DNA of 64,000 nucleotides from NCBI GenBank assembly GCA_032164245.1, contig JAVMKO010000039.1, forward strand, positions 1 to 64,000, given 5' to 3'. Source of the stretch: Sternotherus odoratus. Taxonomy: Eukaryota > Chordata > Testudines > Kinosternidae. The notes under the pieces are model-generated. The model had not been told where the DNA came from and made no database searches. It saw only the letters and a list, made by a program, of their open reading frames with translations. The position numbers and the translations under genes were made by a program. The first letter of the stretch is position 1, and the number at the start of each line of letters is the position of its first letter. Shown piece by piece: positions 10,795 through 21,848 of this stretch.

Positions 10795-10859
10795 GTGAGT
10801 GGGAGCACTAGGGCCACCCTAGCCCTCTACAGACAGCCCTGGCATCACATGGTCACACA

Positions 10860-11060
10860 GACACCTCCTTACTGTGGGGCCTCTGGTGAGAACGGGGCCA
10901 TGCACAGACTGGTCGTTATTGTAGGGTCTCTGGTGAGAACGGGGGGCTGCCCACAGACTGGTGAGTGTTTTGGGGTCTTTGATGAACATGGGGGCTGCCC
11001 AGAAACTGGTGAGTTGTTGTAGATCTCTGGTGAATAGGAGCACTGCACACAGCCTGGCTG
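10860..11060 (+). repeat. ~48-50-bp minisatellite, about 4 units
   Basis: Repeats of GGGTCTCTGGTGAGAACGGG with a GCCCACAGACTGGTGAGT part. Plus orientation here, opposite to 5640-5735. Confidence 0.75.
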
Positions 11061-11079
11061 ATGGGCCATTATGATCCCA

Positions 11080-11501
11080 TGATCAAAAGGGGAGACAGCA
11101 CCCTCATGAGGCAAAGGGATCTACCTCAATGTGAGAGGAGAGAGGAGTAATCGGTCCTGCACTGTATAAAAGGAGGAGCCGGGGGACACATCGACGTCTG
11201 GCCAAGGGGGCAGTGGAGAGTCCTGCCACTGACTGAGCTGGTCCGTTGTTTAGGGGCACACATGGACTAGCAGACCCGTCGATATCTAATCCGGAGAGCT
11301 GGAGACTGTGTTTCATTTGACAATAAACCCGGCCGGGTGCCTTCGTATCTTACTAGAGTCTGTGGTCTTTGGGGTTCTCTGGGGGTCTGCTGGGTCAGCG
11401 ATCTGCAGAGCCGGGACAGCTCACAGAGGGAACACGCACGCAGCCGATGGCTATCGTCATCGAACAAGAGCAGAGCACCACACGGGTAGCTACTGACAAC
11501 A
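11080..11501 (+). mobile_element. Solo LTR-like element, family 2
   Basis: TG...CA-bounded (TGATCAAAAGG to CTACTGACAACA) with a TATA box (GTATAAAAGGAGG near 11165) and an AATAAA (near 11320) in the right order for an LTR. No target duplication could be matched. An inverted counterpart is at 42955-43355. Confidence 0.55.
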
Positions 11502-11979
11502 CCCTTCCCCTCCCCTCAACTTACCCCCTTCCCCTGCCCACGCTGGTTCTATTCCCACCTCCCTCCCCTTGCCAGGTCAATCCCTTCTGTGCTCACCCCG
11601 CCCTGTGCTGCAGGCCTGACAAGGGGATCATGTTGGTTCAAACGCACAGATCTGTCCATCATTCTGTCCTTTTCACCCTCTCTGTGAGGGGCACCTGGTT
11701 GTTCCTTGTTGTCTCTGTGAAGTGTCCTCGTATCGGGATGTCCGGGTGCCATCTTGGCACAATTACTTATATCATTAGCATGGACTTTCTACAGCCCTTT
11801 TCTTCCCAAGTTCTGCAATTGAGGCTTGTCTCTGGCTCACAGCCCAGCTTTGCTTAGCAACGCCTTTGCTTATTTTGGGTCAGGCTTTGGGCCTCAGACT
11901 AGGCCTCTGAAACAAGAGTTTATGTTTCAGGGCCACATCTTACTACATCCCGGTGCTTCCCGGAGACCCTACAATAACA
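11502..11979. other. Unit A spacer
   Basis: Matches 43345-43550 and 44485-44650 in unit C. The unit C counterpart is split by a solo LTR inserted at the GCTTG near 11830. No gene seen. Confidence 0.55.
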
Positions 11980-11990
11980 AAACAGTCTGG

Positions 11991-12189
11991 AATCAGAGAG
12001 GTAGCCGTGTTAGTCTGGAATAGCAGAGGTAACAGAGTCCTGTGGCACCCTAAAGACTAACTATAAAGTATCGAAGCATAAGCTTTCGTGGGCTAATACC
12101 CACTTCGTCTGCTTGCATCTGACGAAGTGGGTATTAGCCCACGAAATCTTATGCTTCGATACTTTATAGTTAGTCTTTAAGGTGCCACG
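11991..12189. mobile_element. Long-hairpin element with 11-bp target duplication
   Basis: A 199-bp insertion flanked by AAACAGTCTGG at 11980-11990 and 12190-12200. Unit C (about 44660-44690) has that 11-mer once and lacks the insert. A 38-bp head containing AGCCGTGTTAGTCTGG precedes a near-perfect hairpin: arms 12042-12109 and 12121-12188, 68 bp with about two mismatches, around an 11-nt loop. A relative with the same head is at 24167-24310. The family could not be named. Confidence 0.8.
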
Positions 12190-12200
12190 AAACAGTCTGG

Positions 12201-12320
12201 GTACAGCCCTTGTGCTCCCCAGACACCCTACAATAATAAAGCAGTCGGGGTGCAGCACCTGTGCTCCCCAGAGACCCTGCAATAAGAAGCCAGTCTTTGT
12301 ACTCACCAAGGAGCTTACAA
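12201..12320 (-). repeat. ~50-bp minisatellite, 2-3 units
   Basis: CCCCAGAGACCCTGCAATAA-type units in the orientation opposite to 10860-11060. Confidence 0.7.
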
Positions 12321-12339
12321 TAGCAGTCCCTGTCAATCT

Positions 12340-12560
12340 GGCCCCACTGCAACCATGCCAGGGCAGATCTGTTCAGGACTCAGGTGGCCCCAGTATCTCC
12401 CACTCCCCTGGGATGAGGGGCACCCTGGAGAATGTGGCAGACACGGAGCCTGGGGGCAGTGAGGTCCCTGCCCGGCAGCGGCTGGTCCTGTCCCCGCTGG
12501 GTCTCGCTCTCCCTTGGGGCTGCTCCAGTCTCTCATCCCTGAGCAAATGAACCCTTAACA
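12340..12560 (-). other. Diverged exon-0-like copy lacking donor
   Basis: Similar to 5789-5960, with AACCCTTAACAGAGTCT in place of AACCATTAACAGAGTCT, but the GTGAGTG donor is absent. Also present at 44820-45030. Confidence 0.35.
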
Positions 12561-13654
12561 GAGTCTTTGTTTGCTGGAGAAGTCATGTCCCTTCAGTCAC
12601 GAGGCACCATCAGGTTCCTTCCTGGGGCAGCGAGGGGTGAACCGATTTCCTGGGGTGAGCGGAGTAGAAATCTGAGGAAACACGAGCCAAGCCAGGAGTG
12701 GGGCCTGGGCAAACCAACTTTTCCCGGGAGCCCACAGTCTGGGCACTTCTCCTTGGCTTTGTGCTTGGCTCTGCTCTGTCTCACTCCCATTAGGGTTACT
12801 GTATTTTAACATTCAAAACAGAAGACAGTCCACTGCGGGGCAGGGGAAGGAGAGGTAGCTCCACCCCATCTACTCTTTCCTCCTGACTGGCCCCCGGAAG
12901 CCCTGACCCATCTAACCCCCTCTGCTCCCTGTCCCCTGACTGTCCCGACCCCTCTCCACACCCTCACACCCTGACAACCCCCCCCAAACTTCCACCCCAT
13001 CCAACCCTCCTGCCTCTGACAAGCCCCCCCCCCGAGCCTCTTCCCCCATCCAACATCCCCTGCTCCCTGTCCCTTGACTGCCCCCCGGGACCTCTGCCCC
13101 ATTTCCAACCCCCTGGTCCCTTTACCATGCCTCTCAGAGCAGCGTGTCTGGCTCCACACAGAGCCAGACACGCTCCCGTGCTCCGCTGTGGAACGCGCTG
13201 CCCAGTCCCCTGGGCTCCCTTGGGCAGCGCAAGTTCATTAAGTTTGGCACGCTTCATTAGAAAGTGGACAGGCCTCAGCCCCTGCAATCTGAGCTGAGAT
13301 TCCCCCAGCACTTCAGCCTAAACCATACTGCTTTAGGTAAAATAGAAAAGAGATTTATTACCTACAGACAGATAGATTGTAAGTGAGGATAAGTAGCAGG
13401 CAGAGTGATCCCAGCTGAAAGAAAATGAAGAAACAAAATAAATTCACAGTCTAACTTCGAACTTAAACAGACAAAGCAAGATTTGACGGAAGCAGCGTCT
13501 CACCCTAGGGATGTGAATTTCAGCCCACGGGCCACATGCAGCCCCATTAGCACACAGCTAAAAAGAAATCTAGTCCCCGCTGTGTTTGCAGGGTCCAGGG
13601 TCTGCGTCCCAGCTGCCCAGCTCTTCAGGGGGAGCAGCAGGTGTCCAGCTCCTC
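12561..13654. other. Spacer with C-rich tract, no gene
   Basis: 12561-12835 matches 45030-45320. From 12836 to 13120 it is C-rich with imperfect CCCTGACTGTCCC-like periodicity. 13320-13470 is A-rich. The segment from about 12865 to 14310 is missing from unit C. Confidence 0.5.
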
Positions 13655-13748
13655 ACTGTGTGGCCAGGTGAGGATGACTTTAAACTGGGGTCATGACTCG
13701 TACCTGGCCAGGTTCCTGCGGTTTATGTTCATCGCGGTGCCGTGATCC
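13655..13748 (-). pseudogene. GLYATL exon-2 relic
   Basis: Minus-strand remains of coding exon 2. In one frame it reads MNINRRNLARYES, stop, then PQFKVILTWPH, against [20 protein letters not shown] in copy B. There is a deletion in the middle, TGG has become TGA, and both splice sites are lost. It is the only trace of this GLYATL copy, lying between unit A and the 3' end of copy B. Confidence 0.7.
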
Positions 13749-14838
13749 GCCAGAGGCATGGCAGGGCGGGGTGTCCGATTTCACAGTCAGAAAACTCTTC
13801 ATTGGGAGGCTGCACCAAAGTGACCGTTTGTCAAAGTGGCAGAGGGGGGCAGCCGGGCTGAGGGAGCCCTGGGCAGCCCTCGCTTACCCCACACAAACCA
13901 GGCTGAAATCACCAGAGCTGGGTGGGGTTGGAGCCTGAGGGCTGGCCCAGGTGGCATTTCTCAGAGGAGAGGGCACAGGCCTGTCTGATGCCAGGCACTG
14001 GACTGAGGCTAATGGCTGACACCAAACCGTGAGTGGGGTGTAGTGGAGAGAAACCCACTGCTGACTGGGGATCTGTTCAGTGGCTGTGGGCAGGGAACTG
14101 AATGCGAGGACACAGCTGGAGACCCTAAGGGGAAGTACGGGGTGTGTACTTATTATTCATAACTACAGGTAGGTGAGTTGTCATTACTGTGCTCTCCCCA
14201 GTTGGGTGGTGGTTTCCCCATCCCCTCTGACAAAGCTCTTCTTGTTTCACACTTACTCGGCCCTTTAAAGACCCTCCAGGGAAGATATTTAGTGATCCTG
14301 GAAATTTTGGTGGGGCGGCTCCAACCGGTGTTATTGGTTAGTTTCCCAAAGGCAGTCCTAGATATTTGACCCGACCCTTGCTGCTGCAGACACCACCCTG
14401 CAGACTGGGTTACGCACCCAGAACATTTTCGTTTTCAGGCCCTCGTTGTCTGGACACAGAGCCGACCCTGGGAACACGCAGAATCCTCTTTGGGAAATTT
14501 TCATTTGAAAAGTGGGTTGAAAAATGGGAACCTGTTTGTGGCCCTCGCTGTAATTCTGCCTCCCCCTCACCCGAGAGGTCCCAGCCTGCTGGGGCGTGCC
14601 GCCGCAAAGGGGAGATGCTCAAAGGTGTCTTCAGCAATCACTTTAATTGCACCTGGGATCACAAAGCCCGAAACGCTTCCTGCTGTCGATCAATGCCGGT
14701 GGGTGGAGTGAAGGGAATTTGGGTGTCTTGGCTGCACGGTGCTGAATTTCACACACCTGATCTCCAGACTCCCCCACCCTCCTCCCTGGGCTTCCCTTCT
14801 CCCAGCCTGGCAGGTCCCCTGGGTGCTGGGCTGGAGGC
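13749..14838. other. 3' flank of GLYATL copy B
   Basis: 14345-14838 is shared with 45360-45855. A minus-strand ATTAAA at 14647-14642, about 190 bp past the stop codon, is a plausible poly(A) signal; unit C has it at about 45663-45658. 13749-14340 has no recognised content. Confidence 0.5.
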
Positions 14839-17800
14839 TCACATGGAGGCCGTGCCCAGTGCTGGGCTGGGGGTTAAGGTCGGGTTTCTCTGCAGTGCTG
14901 CATTGTGGAGGATGTTGTAGAACAGGCTGGGCTGGCGCTGGAAGCCCAAACTCTCCAGCAGCCTCTGCATGGGGTGGTTCTCTGGGGTCACGTAACCATA
15001 GCTGGGATAGTCTAGTATGTGCATCCGCTTGGCCATGACATTGATCAGCACCTGCATATACCCGCGCCCCCGGTGCTGGGGCAGGGTGTAGACATGTCTC
15101 ATCGCACCAAACGGGTCTGAAAGGGTCCAGCTGACAGGGCGGGTGGCAGCATCCAGGAGGCAGACGCTGGGGAAGTAGCGGATCAGGCTGTTCAGGTATC
15201 TCCTGCTCCTCTCATTGCCCCCATAGGGCCACGTCCCATTCAGGAGGTCGGTGTGGGAGACGTCCAGGGACGAGAGCCTCATGGCCGGGTCCAGCCTGGG
15301 GGGCGGGAGGAGAGAGAGCAGCAGGATCAACCCCCAAATGTCAGCGCTGAGGAGTGACACCTCAGATTCATGAGATTGGCCCTAAAATCACGGGGCTTTT
15401 ACAAAAGATCACGCTGTGATTACTGGCCTCCCTTGACAGCTGAATTCCCCCAGCCCCGACCCGCCGTGTTACAGTCACTGCTGCCAACAGTCCCAGATTG
15501 ATGACGGTGAGATGAGCCTCTCTGCAGAAGCTGCTTCTCCAACATCTCTCCATCCCCCTCACAGCAATTCATTCAGCTCCAGCAGTTCTTCCAGGGAACC
15601 ACTAACTCTGTGCCCAGCCCCCACACCCACCCCGCTGTACCTCCTGATGTTCTTCCACCCCTCCCAGCCCTGTGGGGCTGCAGGGGGCTCCCCTCTGCCC
15701 TTCCCAGGCTGGGTATCCCAGGGAGAGGGGGAGCCCAAGCACCGTCCTGTCCCATTGCTCCCAGGAATGGACGGGGGTGGGAGTGGAACCGACCTCACCC
15801 TCAGATGCTGAGCAATTCCTCCTGCCTCTTCCCTGGCCCCTTCTCTCCGCTCCCATAAGAGGGGGGGGTCACATTACTGTAGGGAGGGGCAGGGGCAGGG
15901 AACTCTTCCTGCAGCAGCTCTGAGAGGCAGCCAATCAGAAGAGACTTCCCCCTCCCCCAGGATTCCCATTGTGAGACCCAGCCAAACTCCTGGGGGTCAG
16001 GACAGGGGATGCTGGAGCCAAGTGGAGTGGACATCTGGCTGGTTCAGGTGTGGGGGGGAAATGGGACATGGGGCCTTTCCCCACTAACCTACAGAATGGG
16101 CCGCTCTGCCTATGGTCCCCTCTCATTGGAACGGAGGGTCTCATTCCCCTTCCTGACAGAGACCCCCACACCCAGGGTACCTTTCCCTCCCCGGGTCCTG
16201 AGTGAGGAGCTGAGGTCTGAACAGACTGGGCAGGGGAGTTTCCTCTCCAGCCTGGGCCAGGACAGATGTGGGGCTGGGACGGGGGAGGGGTAGGGGGTGG
16301 GGTGGGGCTAGCTTCTTGGTGCCCAAGCCCTTCCAGGGCTGATTGCAGGAGTGCCCGGTCCTGAGGGGCTCTGGGTGGGACCTATTGGTGGCAGAGAAGC
16401 CCTTTGCACCAGGGTTTCCTGGCAGAGGCCGGACCCTGTGCAGGAGCTGAAGAGGGATCTCCCTCCCCATGGGTCAACCCACCCCATGGCTACGCCCCCC
16501 AGTCCCTGCACCTTCCCTGAGTGAGGTTGGTTTCAGTACCAATCTCACTAGGATTCTGCTGGTGGCCACAAGACCCCAGTGCCCCAGGCCCTGCATGGGG
16601 AATAGCCAGCCAGACCTTGGGCATCTCAGTGCAACGCTGGCCGGGGGGCCCTGTGGCGTGAGCAGACACTGACCGGATTTCAGGCATGGAGCAGGGATCC
16701 GGGTGGAGGTAAATGAAATAGCGGTACTCTTCCCACTGGATCCCTTTAGCCACAGAGATGTCCCTGGAGGATTCGTAGACCCCGTCCTGGAGCCCTGCAG
16801 GGGGAGCGACGAGCTGTGAGCAGTGGGGATGGGAACTGAAGGGTGGTGAGAAAAGCCCATATGTGTGGGGAGCCCAACCTGGCACAGGGGGTGGGCGGGG
16901 CAGGAGTCTGAGCTTCTGAACCTACCAGCCCTAGCCCTCAGGGAAGAGGATGTGCTCAGCTGAGCCGACTCCAGCCCAGATCTGCAAGGAACAACCCCAT
17001 ATATTCCTGCTCCCCCATAGAGCTGGTAGCCGGGGGTGAGGACCTGAGGGCTTTGGGGCTGGACTGTAGGTCAGGATCCTGGTGTTTGGCCCAGACAGAA
17101 CATGTTTGTTCAGTGGCCATGGGTCTGTCTCCAGTGCTGTGGGGCCCATGTTACCCTGGATGCAGAAGGCCTGGCTCCAGTTGACTTCGCTGCCCAGCAG
17201 GGCCTGGTAGGCGCCCAGGTCCCGGTAGTACACCGCGTACGTGTTGGTGAAGAAATCAGAGTCGTCCGATCCCATCTGCCGGGGGACACATAGAGCAGAG
17301 TAGGGAACTCCCAACGGAATGACTGAGCTGCCCAGGCCCCACCCCGAAACAGCCTGGTCCCCACCTTCGGACCCCACCAGAAGGGAAAAGCCTCAAATCC
17401 CAGGCCCCCGCTCTGAGCCAGACTGGTTCCTGCCTGGGTCCCCTAGAGGAGAAAGGCTCCATGTCCTACTCCCCACCCCCCCAATCACCATCTGCCCCCA
17501 GGTGCAGCGCGGTGGCTGAGGGGCGGCACCTCTCTGCGTGGCCGGGTGAGGACGGCTTTGAACTTGGGCCACGAATCCACCAGCACCTCGTACACAGCCG
17601 GGTTCCCGCGGTTTATGGTCATCACGGCACCGAGGACCTGCCAGAGACATGGGGCGGGGGTCAGAGGTGGAGAAGGGGCAGAAATTCCCACTCTCCTGAC
17701 TGGGTCAGGAGCCCCCCATTGTTTATTGGGGGTTTCAGTGTCTCAACATCTTCTGTGACTTTGGGGAGTATTTTGCCCTTCTCAGAAATGGCTGCCCTTG

Positions 17801-18782
17801 CCAATGGGGCTGACACCACAGGCTGCCCTTAGTCAAGATGGCCGCCACCTCACAATTTCAGGGGGCCAAGGCCAGGGAAAATGGCTTCCACAGGCTCTGG
17901 GGAGGAAAGAGTGGGGGGTTCAGGAGAACATGGGGAGCAGTGAGGAGAGGGGATTGGGGTGTGAGTGGGGGGATGTGGGGTGACACTAGTGGTTGGTTCG
18001 AGGGGCAGGGAGGGTGCAGGCATGTGGAGGGGGAGAGTCTTTGGGGGAGACTTGGGGCAGGGCGTATGAGTGGGAAAGCTGTGGGGGCCTCTCTTCGCAC
18101 TATGGGTTTAGTCTCCTGATCTGGGGTCTGACCCGACATGCGGCCCCTGGGTTGGTATCACAGGAGAGACTCTGAGCACAGGGGTGGGGGGTGGAGGAGA
18201 ACGAGGAGGCTGGTCACCCTCCACCCCCCCTGCACACACTTGAGCCATGGGCTGGACATGGAGCCATGGAGGGAGCCAGAGCTACCCAGCTCTCAGGTTA
18301 GTGGTCATGGAGCTCGCCGATGCAGTGATTGGCTGGCACGGTGTTCACCTGTGTGGATGAATTGGCTGATAAAGAGCCCATTTTCCCTGTGCTTGTCTGG
18401 GAAGCCCCCGGCAGCTACACTGGGTGAGCAGCAGGAATTGGTGCTGGGTTTGGATTTCGGGAGATACGAGGGAGCAGTGGGTGGCTGGGAGAGCAGCCAG
18501 CACCGGGTGGGAGGGGCCTGCCCCCTGGCCTGATCTCCATCTCCCAGGGGAGTCAGAGGGACCTTCCCTGCTCTCTGCCCCATGGAGGTGGGGGAGGGTT
18601 GAGTCCCATTCCTGGGGTGTGGGAGGTGGGACTGGGCACAGCAATGTCACCGGCAGCGTCTCAGTCAAGAGCCCCCGTAGCGTTGCCTCCAACACCCGCA
18701 GCTTGGAGGAGCAGCTCAGGATCCGCATTTCTGGTGGGGATGGACCCGCAGCAGATTACCGGGGGTGTGTCGTGGGGGGCAC
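14839..18782 (-). CDS. GLYATL: Glycine N-acyltransferase-like protein, copy B, intact
   Basis: Five coding exons, all with GT/AG borders and compatible phases: 18651-18782 (ATG at 18728, 54 nt of 5'UTR), 17530-17637, 17155-17275, 16674-16794, 14839-15295 (TGA). Together they give 294 codons, close to mammalian GLYAT (about 296). The family moves acyl groups from acyl-CoA to glycine or other amino acids, in mammals mostly in mitochondria. The N-terminal domain has [14 protein letters not shown] and [15 protein letters not shown] follows. The C-terminal GNAT-like domain has [10 protein letters not shown] (residues 168-177) and the CoA loop QHRGRGY (216-222). Residue 207 is Ala where mammalian GLYAT has the proposed catalytic Glu (alignment from memory). 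The orthologue is not resolved. Confidence 0.9.
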
Positions 18783-18894
18783 CTGCGCGGACGGAGGAGA
18801 GAAACCCATCAGTTACCTGTGTCTGTCCCCACCACGTCACCGCGGAAACAGGCAGTGTGTCCTCAACCTCCCATCCCTACCATAACAAACCTAG

Positions 18895-18945
18895 TCTGGG
18901 TGCAGCCACTGTGGGGCTCACAGAGACCCTACAATATTAATCCCT
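18895..18945 (-). repeat. ~50-bp minisatellite, single unit
   Basis: One copy of the GTCTGGGTGCAGCC ... AGAGACCCTACAAT unit lying in intron 0 of copy B. Confidence 0.6.
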
Positions 18946-19013
18946 GTCTATGGCCCCAGCCATGCCAGGCTGGTCCGTACAGGGCTACGGTCGCTCAACT
19001 AGCTTCCACTCAC

Positions 19014-19190
19014 CTGGGCAGTCTCTGTGCCAGGGTAAGGAGCAGTCCCGGAGAAGGCAGTGCAGTCCCTGCCTGGGAGCACCTGCTCGCGTCTCCGCTG
19101 GATTTCGTTCTCCCCCGGGGCTGCTCCAGGCTCTTAACCCTGAGCGAATGAACCATTAACAGAGTCTGTGCCTGGCCCTGAGCCGGAGGC
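19014..19190 (-). other. GLYATL copy B non-coding exon 0 (putative)
   Basis: The minus-strand donor CCCAG followed by GTGAGTGG at 19013 is conserved with units A and C. It would splice to the acceptor at 18783-18785 before coding exon 1. The 5' limit is unknown. Confidence 0.5.
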
Positions 19191-19226
19191 AACTCCCCGC
19201 AGTCACAAGGCACCATCCAGTTCATT

Positions 19227-19345
19227 AGGGTCACCACATGTCCTGATTTAATAGGGACAGTCCTGATTTTTGGGTCTTTTTCTTCTATAGGCTCCTATTC
19301 CCCCATCCCCCTCCCGATTTTTCACACTTGCTGTCTGGTCACCCT
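19227..19345. mobile_element. Short MITE, AGGGTCACC ends, unit B copy
   Basis: Near-identical to 6002-6120, at the same place relative to GLYATL exon 0. Confidence 0.65.
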
Positions 19346-19979
19346 GGGTTCCTTCCCTGGGTAGCAAGGGGTTAAATCAGTTTCCTGGGGCCAGCAGAGT
19401 AGAAATCTGAGGAAACACGAGCACAGCCAGGAGTGGGGCCTGGGCAAACCAACTCTGCCTGTGCCCCTCAATCCCGACCCCCAGCTCCTGCTGTCCCAGC
19501 CCTGAGCTCTGCTAACTCTGTCTCTGTCTCTGGCTTTGACAGGGGGTTCTGCTGGGATGGGAGTCTCCAGTCTAGGCCCCTCTTCTTGGCTGCATCCTTC
19601 CCTCTGGCCTGTGTGTCTCCCAGTCCTGTCCCCCGAGGTGTGTGTGCCCCACTGTAGCGGGGTGCTCCCCCCTCCCTGCTGGCCAGGGCTGGGATAGCCC
19701 TGGGAAAGGGGTCTGTGGCTGGGAGCCTGTTTGGGAAGCAGGCTCAGCTGTGAGGCCACACCCCAAACACAGGCCTGTATAAAAGCCTGAGAGGCAAGGG
19801 CCTGGGAGAGGGGGGGGGGAGAGAGAGAGAGAGCAGGGATGGGGCTAGGCACCTAGAGCTAGGAGGCTCTAGCCTGAGAGCCCCAGGCTGCAAGACCTGA
19901 CAGAAGACCTCACTCAGGGCTAGAGACAAGGCAGTCTCCTCTGTAAGCAGAGGGAGACAGGCCTAGCTGCTGAGAGCCT
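19346..19979. other. Unit B spacer
   Basis: Shared with 51625-52363. Contains a GA-rich tract (19808-19836) and a plus-strand TATAAAAG near 19778. No coding exon recognised before the retrocopy. Confidence 0.5.
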
Positions 19980-19986
19980 AAAACAG

Positions 19987-20644
19987 GCGCTGCAGGGCCG
20001 GGGCTGCAGCCTGCAGGTCTCCCCAGACTTGCACGTCAGCACCCTGAAGCGCCTGGTTTCGGAGAAGTTGAACGTCCCAGTCTCTCAACAGCGGCTGCTT
20101 TTCAAGGGCAAGGCCCTGGCAGATAAGCACCGGCTCTCGGACTATTCCATCGGCCCCGAGTCCAAGCTGAACCTGGTGATCAAACCGCCGGAGAAGGCTT
20201 CCCCAGAGGAGCCGGGGCACAGGGGACCCCCGCCACCATTCCCGATCATCTGGCACCCGCTGGGCCAGATCCTGGTGCTTCACTTCAGCACGGCTGACGC
20301 AGAGAAGGTGCTGGAGCAGCTGCAGAAGGATTACGAGCGGAGCCTTCGCCAGCTGAGCCTGGACGACATCGAGCGGCTGGCCACCCGGCTGCTGCACCCA
20401 GAGATGGCTGATGCAGTGGAGATGGGATTCCTGGACTAGCACCTAGACAGCAATGGGCCTGGGGAAAGACTTCAGCGCGGCCCTCCCTGCACCTGGAACA
20501 AGGAGCCTGTGGGCAGGGCCCAGTAGGGGTCTCGGGGTCCCTTTGCCCCCTCCTCACGCCTCGGAACTGCTGCTAAGGAGCCTGTCTGTGTCTCCCATTC
20601 CCCATTAAAAGTGATGGTGGGTGTGAAAAAAAACAACAAAAAAA
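19987..20644 (+). pseudogene. UBL4A: Processed UBL4A retrocopy, 5'-truncated
   Basis: An intronless cDNA-like copy of ubiquitin-like protein 4A, which in mammals works with BAG6 and GET4 in handling tail-anchored membrane proteins. The frame is open from the first inserted base to the TAG at 20437-20439 (150 codons) but lacks an ATG and about the first six codons. The ubiquitin-like fold is recognisable (VSTLKRLVSEKLNVPV, QQRLLFKGKALAD, LSDYSIGPESKLNLV), as is the C-terminal segment (VLEQLQKDYERSLRQL, LDDIERLATRLLHPE). A 3'UTR with ATTAAA (20604-20609) and an A-rich tail (20626-20644) follow. AAAACAG flanks both ends (19980-19986, 20641-20647). Sister unit C has the empty site. The middle linker differs most from human. 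Confidence 0.93.
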
Positions 20645-20647
20645 CAG

Positions 20648-21848
20648 GGTACCTGGACTGGGACAGGGCGAGGGCAAGGCAACTGGGAGCCAGGGAGCTG
20701 CAAAGCTCTAGAGAGAGGGCCCCAGGCTGCCGCGCCTAGCATAGGCCCAACCCACTGGGGGTACGAGGAGGCAGCCCCAGGCTGGGTAGAAGCAGCTGGC
20801 CAAACCCTTCTTGCCTGTGATGAGTAGCCTGATACTGCAGTCCGCCTCAGTGCGTGGAGGCAAATGGTGACTAGCAGAGGCAAAGCCTGAGGCAAGGTAG
20901 GGATAGTGGGTGCAGGGTTCCCCAGGGAGGGGAGACCCTAAGATTTGGGGGGGTTCTGCAAGGGTGCAGCACCCTCAGTTCGTGGGCACCGGGGTCCGGG
21001 AGGGACATGGGGTCAGAGCAGGAGTGGACATCAGCCGGCAGAGGGCCCTCCAGACGTTGGAAAGAGCTAATTCCCGAGACGACCAGCGGGAGGCGCCACG
21101 GGGTTGAGTGACGGAATTCGCTACACCTAACTCAGTGATTGTTTTGTCCCTGTAAACTCTGGGATTTCACATGGGTCCCTATCAGCACTGCGGAGGGGTC
21201 TTGGGGTCAAGACTGAGCAGGTTTCACCTAGAACAAGATGGAAGCCCTCTGGCATGTGGCTGTCCTGGTTCATTACCCCCCGGGAGCAATGCAATCAGGA
21301 TCTGCAATGACTTAGCATCATATTTATTACTTGGCTGGAATCCAGTATCCGAGAATCCCAGCTGAAGGCAGAGGCCGTGTTGGCCGCAGCAACGCAGTGG
21401 AATCCATCTTGACTCGCCCGCCTTTTGTCTCTGCGTTCCCGTGTGAGTTCCTGGGATGCTGAGTCTCTGGGGTTCTCACAAACACAGTTGCCCCCCTCGC
21501 ACCCTGTGACTTTGTTCCAAGATGCAGCAGAGCTGTGTCCACATCTCCGCTCCCTTGTGTGCCGGGTGGTCAGTGCACAGTCACTGGCAAACCATGGAGT
21601 TAATGTTGCCCAGAGGTTCCACGCGTCCTTCCACGGTGTTGAGCCCAGCAAAACTCACACCTCTGAAAACCCAGCAATGAGGAGTTGAGGTACCTGCCCA
21701 TGATCCTTAACTCTGCCCCTGGGCTCAAGCTGTCCTCAGAGTGTTTGGTATCACTGTACGGAATGGGGGAGCAGTTGGCTGGAGCAGCTCAGCAGAGCTG
21801 TGACTGAGATGAGGTGGTTTGGGGTGCGTGGCAAATTGCTGACACTAT
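20648..21848. other. Unit B spacer, no gene
   Basis: Shared with 52371-53560 and, from 21380, with 6490-6930. No frame is conserved across the three copies. Confidence 0.55.

Noticed and set aside
10860..11060. Possible CRISPR-like array
   Set aside because: Units are contiguous and imperfect with no unique spacers, and the context is vertebrate. It is a minisatellite.
16931..17377. Longer GLYATL exon reading through 16931
   Set aside because: The frame past 17155 is intron; a GTAACA donor at 17154-17149 and matching phases with the next exon define the exon end.
19978..20442. Minus-strand 154-codon frame
   Set aside because: Antisense shadow of the UBL4A retrocopy.
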